Assembly (NCBI RefSeq): GCF_030247185.1 | Contig: NC_080572.1 | Coordinates: forward strand, 32,596,971-32,660,970 | DNA from: Malaya genurostris | Taxonomy: Eukaryota; Arthropoda; Insecta; Diptera; Culicidae | Direction: 5' to 3' | Length of the DNA: 64,000 nt | In this document: piece by piece, positions 1 to 12,000 of the stretch | Numbering within the stretch: position 1 is the first letter of the stretch | How the letters are laid out: every line of letters begins with the position of its first letter | Program-made: the position numbers and the translations under genes | The notes under the pieces: model-generated | Told to the model about the DNA's origin: nothing | Databases searched by the model: none | The model's input: only the letters and a program-made list of their open reading frames with translations

Positions 1-1529
1 CAGAATTGAAAGCATTATTTGTTCTGATTCGGTAAAATGTCATAAATTGACATTTTATAAATGTGTAATCATTTAAATGCTGCTAAACCGATAAACGAAC
101 ACATCATGCTGGTTTCGTAAGTAACGCTTCTAGTCAACTAACTTGAAGTTGTATCAATATTGTCGAAAAATAGAACGAATTATAAGAGAGGGACCCTTTT
201 TTGCCTTATCGTATCGCTAAATGAAATTTAAAATTTTCGATTTAAATTAAATTTGGAAGCCTCCTCCGCCAAGAAGTAAAATAGTCAGTTATTCTAATGC
301 AATAACATTTAATCGAGTTTTAAAAATAGTTCATTTTATACTGCTACGTTCGATCATCGAACATACTAGAAAGCAACGTATGTCGGTACTATTCAGACAC
401 TCGATCGATAAACCAGTCACTTTTTGTCATAGGCATTCATTCTTGCATCCATCACTAGGTCTATGGTGAGTAGTAATCCATGTACACAAAACTGAAACAA
501 ATCGTCCTCACTGGAATCGTTCCAATAGGTGAATTCTTTCCTGCAATCAACCGAACTGGTACAATTTATACATGGCGTGTGTTTCTAATTTTTTTTTGCT
601 ATTCTATCCATTCTACCATCTCATCATATTAGCTATGCAGGGAATTTAATGGAACTCAAACACACAATTTATGATAATGTGCTGCTTTTGCGTCGCTTCA
701 CTCGGGCACCAACCTGCGACAGACAGCCTGGCAAGCAAGCCAGAAAACAGCAGCTCGTTTGTGCGCACTGCAAAAGCTAGTAAAACGCCAGAGTTTAAAC
801 GTCAGAAGGGGATTAGAGCTGGAACATAAAAGCTGAAGTTGTATGCAAATGTTATAGCATTTTCCATGGCCTTTATCTGCATCACACTAAAACTCCCTCA
901 TACACACACACATCGGATGCCTATGGCAGCGACTTTTCAGTCGTCTTCTTCGACTGTTTCTTCATCCTGCTGCTGGGAAAAGGGGTGGCTTTAGGACAGA
1001 AAATGGAAACTCCAACACGAGCTTCGACAAGCGTCAAAATTTAATGCTAGCAGCTTCTCTGCATATATCTATCGTAAAGATTTTGCTTCAGCTTCCCACG
1101 AGAAGCACTAGCCTTAAATTGTTTGCGAGCTCTTCCGGACGCTCGAAACGGACTCGTAGGCTGCAGAACTGGGTAAGGCACATTGACAGTGGGACTTTTT
1201 GTCTTCAAGTTACCATTTACGCTTGGCATTGACATTGCAAGCTGGCCAGGATGCTAAACAGCTGAATGTGAAACCGTTTCGCTCTCCTCATCTCAATTTT
1301 TCGGAAACCACTCGAAAAGGAACTACTAGAAAATGCCTAAACGCGTTTTCCGCAAATGTTTGGTAAATTCACTTACCAAATACAGCTAAACCGAAAAACA
1401 CGCTTCGTTGATAGAAATTTCGAAATTTCCTAGCTTTTGGCTTGCGACGGAACGACATTGCTGAAAATTGATAAGTAGTTTATTTCGGATTAAGCAACCA
1501 AGCAGATTCAATTATTTTTCATCGCCCGG
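1..1529. other. Gene-poor flank, nothing assigned
   Basis: AT-rich sequence upstream of the IA retrotransposon. Short open frames near 1044-1235 exist on both strands but overlap each other and resemble no family. Around 700-960 the sequence is more GC-balanced, with a short CA run, but no splice-bounded coding stretch is visible. I see no gene. Confidence 0.6.
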
Positions 1530-1542
1530 AAATGTGCTGCGT
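1530..1542. repeat. Left target-site duplication of element IA
   Basis: AAATGTGCTGCGT is repeated exactly at 7586-7598, directly after the poly(A) tail of element IA. The leading As could belong to the tail on the right side, so 12-13 bp are duplicated. A perfect duplication of this length is typical of target-primed reverse transcription and fixes both ends of the element. Confidence 0.93.
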
Positions 1543-1576
1543 GCATTCCTTTCGTGACCGTCGTATCGATCGGATG
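1543..1576 (+). promoter_or_regulatory. Putative internal Pol II promoter (Inr + DPE) of IA
   Basis: The element starts GCATTC. This fits the insect initiator TCAKTY except for the first base, with the A at 1545 as +1. GGATG at 1572-1576 then falls at +28 to +32, the position of the downstream promoter element (RGWYV). TATA-less Inr/DPE promoters at the extreme 5' end are known for Drosophila I and jockey elements, because they let the element carry its promoter with it. Seen: the motifs and spacing. Inferred: promoter function. Confidence 0.5.
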
Positions 1577-1939
1577 GTAGTTTGCATTAGAGCAGCTGTG
1601 CGTTAATCCATTCTAATCCGTTTCAAGGTCATTTAATATCAGATCTTTTGTTCGTGAGCTTGTGCAGTAGATCAATACAGTATAAACAATAAATACCGTT
1701 AGACAGTGCCGGGTGCTATTGTGTTAAAACAATAAGAACAGTGAACCGACGTTTAGTGTGGTGCCGTGAACCGGTGCTGTGTGCATATTAATTCTCGGAG
1801 GTCGTTGTAACTAACGCTTGGCCTCAGCGGCCGAGTTGCTACGGATCATTAGCTAAGTATAATATTTTTTCCCTTCGTGTCCCTTTATCGTCTTATATTT
1901 TGACTCCCCCTATAATTTGCGCGGAACCTCAACCGCGCT

Positions 1940-3298
1940 ATGGCAAGTCCATTAAATTCTCCCCTGCCCCCCGAAGATAAAATGGAAACAGATTTTAAAT
2001 CTGCTCCAAATAGTAAGACTCACCGGGTTAAACAGTATCCCGAAGAGCCTTCACCCTCGGCCGGCCTTTATGTGGTTTATTTTCGGACCAAAGAGAAGAA
2101 TAAACCGCTTAATATTTTGAAAATATCTAAAGACTTGGAGTCGAAATATACAACATTGAAATTTATTTCAAAAATTCGTCCCGATAAGCTCAGGGTCTCG
2201 TTGACCAGTCTGAAACATGCTAATGAGATCGCTCGAAACGATCACTTTACGCGGGACTACCGCGTTTATATACCAGCTCGCGAAGTCGAGATAGACGGAG
2301 TGATCACGGATCCAAGTCTGACATGCGAGGACATTCTCAAACATGGGGTCGGATGTTTTAAAGATCCCTTGCTTAAGAATGTCAAGATACTGGACTGCAA
2401 ACGTTTGCATTCAGTATCGATCGCCGCGGATGGGACAAAGTCTTATCCCCACTCGGACTCGTATCGGGTGACCTTCTCCGGCTCGGCTTTGCCGAAATTC
2501 GTTCTCCTGGCCAGGGTTCGTCTACCTGTACGACTTTTCGTACCACGGGTAATGAATTGCACTAGTTGTCAGCAACTAGGACACACAGCTTCCCATTGTG
2601 GAAATCGGCCCCGCTGCTCGAAGTGTGGAGAGAGTCATGCGGATGGCGTTTGCGACAGAGACATTGAAAAGTGTCTTTACTGTGGGGCGGCCCCGCATGA
2701 CCTCACAGCATGTTCTGCGTATAAATTGCGTGGAGATCATTTGAAACGATCTCTCAAGCAACGATCAAACCGCTCGTTCGCAGAAATGCTGAAAATCGCC
2801 ACACCACCTGAACAGAACCCCTACACCTGTTTGTCTGCGGACGATTGCGACTCTGACGATCCTCAAGAAGGTACATCTTCAACTGTCCCTCGTAGTTTTA
2901 GGAAGAGGAAAAATATATCATCTCCTAAACTCCCTAGAAAGGGTTCGAAGATATCTCTTGAAGGCCCTCCAAAAGTAACAGCAGAAGGAAGTGTTGGTAA
3001 AAAAAACGAAAAGAAGAAGCCAAAAGCTCCTAGTTCCGGAGACTTGAAATCGGAGAAAGAATATCCAACACTTCCGGGGACACCCAAAACCCCGAAAGTC
3101 CCCAAGGAACCAGAAAACACATCAAGTGCTGGACTTGTAAAATTCAGTGACATTGTGGACTTTATATTTTCCGTCTTCAACATTTCTGACCCCCTAAAAG
3201 GTATTTTGATGACTTTCCTGCCAAAAGTTAAAATGTTTTTGATGCAGCTGACTGCAAAATGGCCCCTCCTCTCAGCAATCGTTTCCTTCGATGGCTAA
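1940..3298 (+). CDS. ORF1 protein of IA, RNA-binding, zinc knuckles
   Basis: A 452-residue ORF1 (Gag-like) product of the IA element. Such proteins coat element RNA and help form the particle that returns to chromatin. Residues of about 40-190 form the conserved N-terminal region. Three cysteine-histidine knuckles follow at about residues 200-255: C-x2-C-x4-H-x4-C, then C-x2-C-x3-H-x4-C, then C-x2-C-x4-H-x4-C. After that comes a Lys/Ser/Pro-rich linker (about 300-395) and a hydrophobic C-terminal segment. The frame is intact. The stop overlaps the ORF2 start in ATGGCTAA (3291-3298), an 8-nt overlap that suggests translation of ORF2 by reinitiation. The start is the first ATG after a 5' UTR of about 400 nt and fits the conserved N-terminus. 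Confidence 0.88.
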   Translation: MASPLNSPLPPEDKMETDFKSAPNSKTHRVKQYPEEPSPSAGLYVVYFRTKEKNKPLNILKISKDLESKYTTLKFISKIRPDKLRVSLTSLKHANEIARNDHFTRDYRVYIPAREVEIDGVITDPSLTCEDILKHGVGCFKDPLLKNVKILDCKRLHSVSIAADGTKSYPHSDSYRVTFSGSALPKFVLLARVRLPVRLFVPRVMNCTSCQQLGHTASHCGNRPRCSKCGESHADGVCDRDIEKCLYCGAAPHDLTACSAYKLRGDHLKRSLKQRSNRSFAEMLKIATPPEQNPYTCLSADDCDSDDPQEGTSSTVPRSFRKRKNISSPKLPRKGSKISLEGPPKVTAEGSVGKKNEKKKPKAPSSGDLKSEKEYPTLPGTPKTPKVPKEPENTSSAGLVKFSDIVDFIFSVFNISDPLKGILMTFLPKVKMFLMQLTAKWPLLSAIVSFDG

Positions 3299-6200
3299 TT
3301 TTTCGAACGAGGTCAAGGATTCGATCACTGTTTTACAGTGGAACTGTAGAAGTATCATCCCGAAAATAGATCCTTTTAAATACTTAGTAAATAATCTGAA
3401 ATGTGACGCATTTGCATTGTGCGAAACTTGGTTAACTTTTGATGTATCACTAAACTTCCACGATTTTAACATTATTCGCCTGGATCGAGATAATCCCTAC
3501 GGAGGAGTACTTTTGGGGATCAAAAAGTGCTATTCCTTCTTTCGAATTAACCTCCCCTCGATATCAGGTATTGAAGTTGTCGCATGTCATGTCACAATTA
3601 AAGGCAAGGACCTTTGTATTGCTTCCATCTATATTCCCCCTAGAGCCTCAGTTGGGTACCACTGGCTCAGCAGTATCATGCAACTTCTTCCCGCACCGAC
3701 GTTAGTTTTAGGAGACTTTAACTCTCACGGTACGGGATGGGGTTGTCATCATGATGATAACAGATCAGCTATGATCCATGATATTTGCGACAACTTCAAT
3801 ATGACAATCTTGAATACGGAAGAAATGACACGAATTCCCGCACCACCAGCAAGACCAAGTGCGCTGGACTTATCCCTCTGCTCGACATCGCTACGGTTGG
3901 ATTGCACGTGGAAGGTAATCCCTGATCCCCACGGTAGCGATCATCTGCCTATCGTAATTTCAATCGCCAGCGGATTAAGACCATCGGAAACAATCAATGT
4001 TTTGTATGACCTCACACGAAATATTGATTGGAAATGCTACGCAATATCGATATCTGAGAAACTAGAAACAACACAAGAACTTCCTCCGGAGGAAGAGTAT
4101 ACGTTTATGGCTGGCTTGATTCTCGACACTGCGATTCAAGCTCAGACGAAACGTATACCCGGCGCGAATACTAACATTCGTCCTCCCAACCCGTGGTGGG
4201 ACAAAGAGTGCTCATCACTGAACGCGGAAAGATCTTTAGCATTCAAAAAGTTCAGAAAATATGGAACACCTGATAATTATAGAAATTACGCAGCGCTAGA
4301 TAAGCAAATGAAGAACTTAGTTAAAGCAAAGAAACTAGGTTACTGGCGACGGTTTGTTGACGGATTAACAAAAGAAACATCGATGAGCACTCTTTGGAAC
4401 ACAGCCCGACGAATGCGCAACCAAAACACAACGAACGAAAGCGAGGAATATTCTAACCGCTGGATATTCGATTTCGCTAAAAAAGTATGTCCTGATTCTG
4501 TTCCGGAACAGAAGATATCCCGCGCCGCGACTTCGAATACAAACGAAACAACGTTTTCGATGGTAGAGTTCTCACTTGCGCTCTTGTCGTGTAACAATAA
4601 GGCCCCGGGGTTAGACAGAATTAAATTCAACTTGTTGAAAAAGCTTCCTGACTCTGCCAAAAGGCGCTTGCTGAATTTGTTTAACAAGTTCCTCGAAGAT
4701 AATATTGTTCCACACGACTGGAGACAAGTGAGAGTTATCGCCATTCAAAAACCTGGGAAACCAGCCTCCGATCACAATTCGTATCGGCCGATTGCTATGC
4801 TTTCCTGTATCCGGAAGTTGTTCGAAAAAATGATTCTCTTCCGTCTAGACAATTGGGTCGAGACTAATGGTTTACTTTCAGATACACAATTCGGCTTCCG
4901 CAGAGGTAAAGGAACGAACGATTGTCTTGCGTTGCTCTCAACCGAAATCCAAATGGCATTTGCTCGTAAAGAACAAATGGCATCAGTATTTCTAGATATC
5001 AAGGGGGCTTTTGATTCAGTTTCTATAAATATCCTATCTAAGAAGCTGCACCAGCATGGTCTTTCGCCGGTTTTGAACACCATTTACATAATCTATTGTC
5101 CGAGAAACACATGTATTTTGCACATGGTGATTTGTCGACAATACGATTCAGTTACATGGGTCTTCCTCAGGGCTCATGCTTAAGCCCCCTTTTATACAAC
5201 TTTTACGTAAACAACATTGATGAATGTATCAACACATCTTGCACGCTAAGACAACTTGCCGACGACAGCGTTGTGTCCATTATAGGACCCAAAGCTGCCG
5301 ATCTCCAAGGACCATTACAAGATACCCTCGACAACTTGTCGACATGGGCTCTTCAAATGGGTATCGAGTTCTCTACGGAGAAAACTGAGCTGGTCGTATT
5401 TTCAAGAAAGCGAGAACCAGCACAATTACAGCTTCAACTAGGGGGTGAAACCATAGCTCAGGTCTTCACATTTAAATATCTCGGGGTCTGGTTCGACTCC
5501 AAAGGCACCTGGGGATGTCACATTAGATATCTGAAACAAAAATGCCAGCAGAGAATCAATTTTCTTCGCACAATAACCGGAACTTGGTGGGGTGCAAACC
5601 CAGGAGACCTGATCAGGCTGTACCAAACAACGATATTGTCTGTAATGGAATATGGATGCTTCTGCTTCCGATCCGCCGCGAACACCCATTTCATTAAACT
5701 GGAAAGAATTCAGTATCGTTGTTTGCGTTGCATGCCTTAGGTTGCATGCAGTCGACTCATACGATGAGTCTCGAAGTGCTCGCGGGCGTCTTACCGTTGA
5801 AAAACCGATTCTGGGATCTCTCATATCGATTGCTAATCCGATGCGATATCTTGAATCCGATGGTGATTGAAAACTTCGAAAGGCTTGTCGAACTCAATTC
5901 TCAGACCCGTTTTATGTCCTTGTATTTTGATTACATGGCTCAGAATATTAATCCTTCTTCGTTTGTTTCCAACCGTGCTCATTTCTTGGATACTACTAAT
6001 TCTACTGTGTTTTTCGACACATCCATGAGAGAAGAAATTCGTGGAATTCCGGATCACGTGCGCCCTCAAGTGGCCCCAAATATTTTTTATAATAAATTTA
6101 GAACAGTCAACTGTGAAAAGATGTTTTACACTGACGGATCAAACATCAACAGGTCCACAGGCTTCGGAATCTTCAATCAGAACATCACCGCTTCGTACAA

Positions 6201-6972
6201 ACTCAGTGATCCGGCTTCAGTCTACGTCGCAGAATTAGCTGCTATTCAGTACACCCTCGAGATCATTGAAACCTTGCCCAAAGACCATTACTTCATAGTC
6301 ACGGACAGTCTAAGCTCAATAGAAGCTCTCCGGGCAATGAAGCCAGGAAAGTATCCCCCATATTTCCTGGGGAAAATACGGGAACATTTGAGAACTTTAT
6401 CTGAACGGTCTTATTTAATATCGTTAGTCTGGGTCCCCTCGCATTGTTCCATTCCGGGCAATGAAAAGGCAGACTCATTGGCTAAAGTGGGCGCATTGGA
6501 AGGTGATATTTATGAAAGACCAATCTGCTTCAATGAATTTTTCAGTATCTCTCGTCAGAAAACTCTCGAAAGTTGGCAAACTTCATGGAGCAATGGCGAA
6601 CTGGGACGATGGCTGCATTCCATTATCCCTAGGGTATCGACGAAACCTTGGTTCAGGGGGATGAACGTGAGTCGTGACTTCATTTGTGTGATGTCTCGGC
6701 TCATGTCAAACCATTACACCTTCAACGCGCATCTCCGGCGTATTGGAATCGTGGAGAGCGGTCTCTGCGCTTGTGGTGACGGTTATCAGGACATCGAGCA
6801 TGTCGTATGGACGTGTACGGAGTATCGTGACGCCAGGTCTTTATTAAAGGACTCCCTAAGGGCCCGAGGTAGACCACCTGAAGTTCCGGTCCGAGATGTG
6901 TTGGCTAGTCGGGATATCTCTTATATGCTTCTTATATACCAGTACCTCAAACACATTAATATCCAAGTGTAA
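3291..6972 (+). pseudogene. ORF2 polyprotein of IA (EN-RT-RNase H), two frameshifts
   Basis: Would encode about 1,225 residues. Visible in order: endonuclease motifs (LQWNCRS at the N-terminus, CETWL, GDFNSHG, SDHLPI); reverse transcriptase (PGKPASDHNSYRPIA, VFLDIKGAFDS, GLPQGSCLSPLLYNFYV and the catalytic LADD); RNase H (FYTDGS, AELAA, TDSLSS, WVPSHCSIPGNEKAD); and a terminal C-x-C-x8-H-x4-C motif. The frame breaks twice. At about 5080-5085 there is a net one-base loss, just before the GLPQG block. At about 5727-5738 there is a net +2 change, between RT and RNase H. Comparison with the intact homologue at 9017-12709 locates both breaks. No in-frame stops were noted elsewhere, so inactivation is fairly recent. 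It starts at 3291, overlapping the ORF1 stop. Confidence 0.9.
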
Positions 6973-7585
6973 TCTGTTATACCTCGCTCAGAAAGTATAA
7001 TCTCCACCTACAGGTTCGACACTAACATCCGCTCGATTCTCTAGATCACCGTCCCTGTCCACCATCTTCATTGGAACTAACAAGATCTTTTTTTGTCACT
7101 AACTTTTCGTTCCCCCCTTCCATGTCTCTTCACCATCTCGATGGCAACTAATTAGATCTCTGTAGTTTTCAGACATTTTGTTTCCATACCCCCTATTTAC
7201 CTCGGTTTTCACAATATTTACTTTTTTTATTTTCTCATCTCTTCGTAACATCACCATCACCGCCTACGGTCCTACGCTCCAGACGATGACCAGCATGCGG
7301 GCCACCCGCCGGGCCTTCGTAGCCTGGGGGTGTTTCCCGCGGACCCACACGAACCGAAAGGAAGCGGCCATATATAGCACCATTTGGAATTCATGCAATA
7401 TTCAATTCACCGACACCTGCCGAATACCAGCTAAAAGCTTTTTTCAAAAATTCTAGACGACATAATCTAATGATACTATTCTAGTTTTAAGTTAGTCGTT
7501 AATTAAGATTAGGAAATACCCTTGGCATCTTAGAGCTTAAGCAGTGTGCCTGAAAATATATATTATACTATTGAAAAAAAAAAAA
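6973..7585 (+). other. 3' UTR and A-tail of IA
   Basis: About 600 nt follow the ORF2 stop and end in a pure A run of 15 nt (7574-7588), part of which may be target-site sequence. The segment is unusually GC-rich around 7260-7370. No AATAAA is seen close to the tail. A 92-residue open frame at 7178-7456 lies inside and has no conserved counterpart in element IB, so I treat it as chance. Confidence 0.75.
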
Positions 7586-7598
7586 AAATGTGCTGCGT
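7586..7598. repeat. Right target-site duplication of element IA
   Basis: Exact copy of the 13 bp at 1530-1542, immediately following the A-tail. The next bases differ (AG versus GC), which closes the duplication. Confidence 0.93.
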
Positions 7599-8437
7599 AG
7601 AATTTAGAATGGATTAAATATCTCAAAGTTCCTCTTTCTATCATCTGTACATAAAAGGTTTAAAAGTGTTATCGAGAGTCTATCAATAGCAAATCGGTCC
7701 GGTCCAAGAACGACAAAAAGGATAAAAGCGGCGAAGCTCTTTTTTTATTCAGACAGGAAATGAAAAAAAAATCTGTTCACTCGTTCTCCGGATCTGGTAT
7801 CATCCGTTCCAGACGTTGTTTATCTATTTTATTATTCTGTGTATGGGTTTTCTGTTGTCCGACAGGAAAATCTCAGTAGAAACGAAAACTATTAGAATCA
7901 GATCAGACCGCTCCGACTTTTTTTCTGAGACGAGGAATTGGGAGACACCGTCGAATAGCAATCAAGTTGAAATCAAAAAGTTTTTTGCAAGATTTCATTA
8001 AATGGAGCGAATCATAGTGCCATCAAGCCGTAGCAAGGCTTCTCAAATCTCAAATCTATCGACCATACTTCGACGATATTCCTGTTGCTGATAAAGCTGA
8101 GGTGGAACTAAATGTGATTAGGACTTCGGGAGCCATTGATGTTTGATGATCTCCAGTAGTGGCTTTAGATCGGCTCGATTTATTTTATTGTGATTGGCTT
8201 AATAATGGCTTTTAATGTTGATACAGGACAGTTTCCGTTTCCAATTATGGCAATGCAACTCTTCAACTGTGATGCGAAACTGTAGTAATACGAATTTAAC
8301 GGAGTAACACTGCGGCACTAAATAAAGGACACTAAATTTCAAATGATGCATATTTTTCGTAAAGAATATTTTTGATTGGTGGTTGCATTTGGAATTTGGC
8401 CATGCAAATGTATCGTTCTACAGTGAAATATCGACTA
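7599..8437. other. Spacer between IA and the Tc1-like element
   Basis: No recognised gene. On the plus strand at about 8019-8142 there is a short coding-like open frame containing RPYFDDIPVADKAEVEL. It is bounded by stops and has no clear splice sites, so it is only noted. The rest is AT-rich with several poly-A/T runs. Confidence 0.5.
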
Positions 8438-8608
8438 AAGACTGTACTCGAAAAAAACGCAAACGCACTTTTTTGTGTAACTCCCTATGAGTAAAAAAAT
8501 GGGTGGAATTTTGAATAAAATTTGTTTAGAATGTAACACAAAAAATCGTAACAATCTTTCTTGTGATAATTTATGAGCGCGAAACAGTTGGGTATCGACA
8601 ATTCGACC

Positions 8609-8621
8609 CCTTGGAGCTGTT
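8609..8621. repeat. Target-site duplication of IB (left copy)
   Basis: CCTTGGAGCTGTT at 8609-8621 is repeated exactly at 13539-13551. The left copy abuts the T-run that is the A-tail of minus-strand element IB. The 13-bp length equals that of IA's duplications. Confidence 0.93.
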
Positions 8622-8645
8622 TTTTTTTTTTTTTTCATAAATACG

Positions 8646-8651
8646 TTTATT
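8646..8651 (-). terminator. Polyadenylation signal of IB
   Basis: TTTATT on the plus strand gives AATAAA on the element strand, about 10 nt before the A-tail. This is the expected place for cleavage and polyadenylation. Confidence 0.6.
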
Positions 8652-9016
8652 TCTTAAGGCAGTTTACATAAGTTTTTCTTCGCCGTAGCATCACTTTTAC
8701 ATAATATTCTTATCCTAATTTAATTCTAGCATAGTCACAACGTTTTGCATTTATTAAAACATATTCTCTTATTACTTAAATATCATCTTAGGTAACTCGT
8801 CATTAATTATGAAATCTACTCGGAAATATTATTTGAACCAAACGATTAACTTCTATAAATTATAAAATAAGCTGTTATTTTCAGACATTTTGTTAATAAT
8901 TTCATAAACTGTTTCGAGTTTGTTTGTATCATTACATTATTTTTATTCTAATTTAGCTATTGGTTGAACTCATGGACGCAGCTGGGATCAGAACTAAGTC
9001 TTGAAAGGGGCCTTTA

Positions 9017-12000
9017 TTAAATTGAAACTCCAGTTTTCTTTATGAAATGATAAATAAGTTTCATGTATGAAAGGTCACGACAAGCAAGAATGTCTCGAAC
9101 TGGGATATTGGATAGTCTACCTTGGGTACGCAAAGAATTTATTAGTTGAGATCTAACATCACGATACTCCACGCATGTCCAAACGACATGATCAATATCT
9201 CGATAACCTTCGCCACAAGCACAATGATTAGTCTCGGAGAGCCCAATTCGAAGGAGATGTGCATCTAACGTGTAGTGATTGGACATGAGTCTGGACATCA
9301 CACGAATGAAATCTCTACTCACATCCAGTCCCCTGAACCATGCCTTTGTCGATATTTTCGGAATAATTGAGTGCATCCACCGACCCAGATCATCTTTATC
9401 CCAAGAAGCTTGCCAGCTGGCAAGTGTTCTTTGGCGAGACGAGCTATAGCATTCGTTGAAAGCAATTGGTCTCTCATAAATTTCACCCTCAATAGCACCA
9501 CGTTTGGCTAAAATATCGGCTCTTTCATTGCCAGGAATGGAGCAATGAGCCGGGACCCAGACTATAGTGATTAGATAATTATTGTTCAATATGTCGTTCA
9601 GGCACTGTTTTATTTTGCCCAGGAAAAAAGGTTCAGTCTTGCCAGTCATGTTTGAGCGAATGGCTTCAATTGCACTCAGACTATCTGTGAAGAGGAAATA
9701 ATGGTTTGGAATTAATGTGACGATTACACTCAAACTATATTGAACTGCTGCTAGCTCTGCTATATAAACAGATGCAGGTTCTTGAAGCCTAAATGAGGCC
9801 GAAACATTATTGTTGAACATACCAAACCCTGTCGCTTCTTCAATTCGCGATCCGTCCGTGTAAAACATTTTCTCAGAGTCAATATGCCTGAACTTACTTG
9901 AAAATATTTTTGGGATTTCCGTCGAACGTAGATGATCCGGGATTCCACGCACTTCGCGCTGCATGGATGTATCGAAAAATAAAGTTGAGTCAGGGACATT
10001 TAGGAGGCTGACACGGATAGGAATATATCTTGAAGGGTTGATTTCCTGTGACATATGGTTAAAATATACTGTCATGAATTTTGTTTGAGATCGAAGCTCG
10101 ACTAGTCGTTCGAAATTATTAATTACCATGGGATTCAGCACCTCACATCTTATTAGCAGGCGTGATGAAAGCTCCCAAAATCGATCTTTTAATGGAAGAA
10201 CTCCCGCCAGAACTTCAAGACTCATTGTATGTGTCGAATGCATGCACCCTAAAGCAATTCGCAAACAACGATACTGAATTCGCTCCAGTTTGATAATATG
10301 AGAGTTTGCAGCGGAACGAAAGCAAACGCATCCATATTCCATCACTGAAAGTATCGTTGTCTGATACAATTTTATTAGATCTTCCGGATGAGCACCCCAC
10401 CAAGATCCTGTTATTGTTCGAAGAAAATTTACTCTTTGTTGGCATTTTGTTATCAGAAACCTAATGTGTCCTCCCCACGTGCATTTGGAATCAAACCACA
10501 CCCCAAGGTATTTGAAAGTCAAAACCTGTTGGATCATTCTTCCCATCATATGAAGCTGAAGCTGCGCGGGATCATGCTTTCTTGAAAAGACGACCAGCTC
10601 TGTTTTCTCCGCAGAGAATTCGATACCAAGATGAACAGCCCAATCGGACAAGTTATCTAAGGTATCTTGCAATGGTTTATGCAGATCAATAGCTTTGGGT
10701 CCAGTAACTGAAACCACGCCATCATCTGCCAATTGTCTTAGTGTACATGGGGTTACTAGACAGCTGTCAATGTCATTTACGTAAAAATTATAGAGGAGCG
10801 GACTGAGGCATGAGCCTTGCGGGAGACCCATGTAACTATTTCTGAGTGTTGCCAAATCGCCATGTGAAAAATGCATGTGTTTCTCTGACAAAAGGTTGTG
10901 CAAATAATTATTTATAACCGCTGGGAGTCCATTTTGGTGAAGCTTGTCTGAAAGAACATCAATGGAAACTGAATCAAATGCTCCTTTAATGTCTAAAAAT
11001 ACAGATGCCATTTGTTGCTTTTGAGCGAAGGCAATTTGGATGTCAGACGAAAGTAATGCAAGGCAATCATTCGTCCCTTTATTTCTACGGAAGCCAAACT
11101 GAGTATCTGACAACAAACCGTTCGTCTCGACCCAAGTGTCGAGACGTCGTAGAATAATTTTTTCGAACAATTTTCTGATGCAGGACAACATCGCAATGGG
11201 TCTATATGAGTTGTGATTGGAAGCTGGTTTCCCCGGTTTTTGAATGGCGATAACTTTCACTTGTCTCCAGTCAGGTGGAACAATATTTTGCTCAAGAAAC
11301 TTGTTGAACAATTCCAACAAACGTTTTTTTGCGAGGTTGGGCAGATTCTTCACCAAGTTGAATTTAATTCTGTCCAACCCTGGAGCGTTATTGTTACAAG
11401 ACAAGAGTGCTATAGAAAATTCCATCATTGAAAATGGGTTATTAATAAAACCATTATTTGGAGGAGATTCCCGTATAATGCTTTGCGTAGGAACAGAATC
11501 TGGGCAAACTTTCCTAGCAAAGTCAAATATCCATCGGTTCGAGTATTCATCACTCTCATTGCCCACGTTACGATTTCTCATTCGTCTGGCCGTGTTCCAA
11601 AGAGTGCTCATTGAGGTATCTCTTGACAAACCTTCGACAAAATGTCTCCAATAGCTACATTTTTTGGCTCGAAGTATGCTCTTGTACTTGGTTTCTAAAA
11701 CCATAAGTTTTTCAAAATTCTGAGGAGTTCCTCCTCCCCGTTTTAGAAACGTCTTGCAAGCATTTTGTTTTGCGAGTTTAGCCTCTGAGCACTCTTTGTC
11801 CCACCAGGGGTTGGGAGGCCTTCTGTTAGTCGTTGGCCCAGGAAAGCGTTTAGTTTGGGATTGTTCTGCTGCCTCCAGAATCGAACAAATGAGGAAGTCA
11901 TATTCTTCAAGTGGAGGGAGCTCTTCCATTGAATTCAAAATACTAGAGATACTACTTTGGTATTTAATCCAGTCGATATTTTTTGTCAAATCATATGGAA

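Larger units (their letters stand above)
1543..7585 (+). mobile_element. Full-length I-type non-LTR retrotransposon (IA)
   Basis: A complete element of about 6.04 kb: 5' UTR (1543-1939), ORF1 (1940-3298), ORF2 (3291-6972, broken), 3' UTR (6973-7573) and an A-tail of about 12-15 nt. Perfect 12-13 bp target-site duplications flank it. ORF2 has the order APE-like endonuclease, reverse transcriptase, RNase H, C-terminal CCHC motif, which points to the I or LOA group of non-LTR elements; RNase H argues against plain Jockey. The 5' end is not truncated, since an initiator-like start and a full ORF1 are present. The two ORF2 frameshifts make this copy dead for self-propagation. Element IB at 8.6-13.5 kb is a related but distinct family; by eye the ORF2 products are roughly three-quarters identical. 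Assignment to I rather than LOA needs a tree. Confidence 0.92.

Noticed and set aside
1044..1235. Overlapping 62-codon frames on both strands
   Set aside because: No start context, splice sites or recognisable domain.
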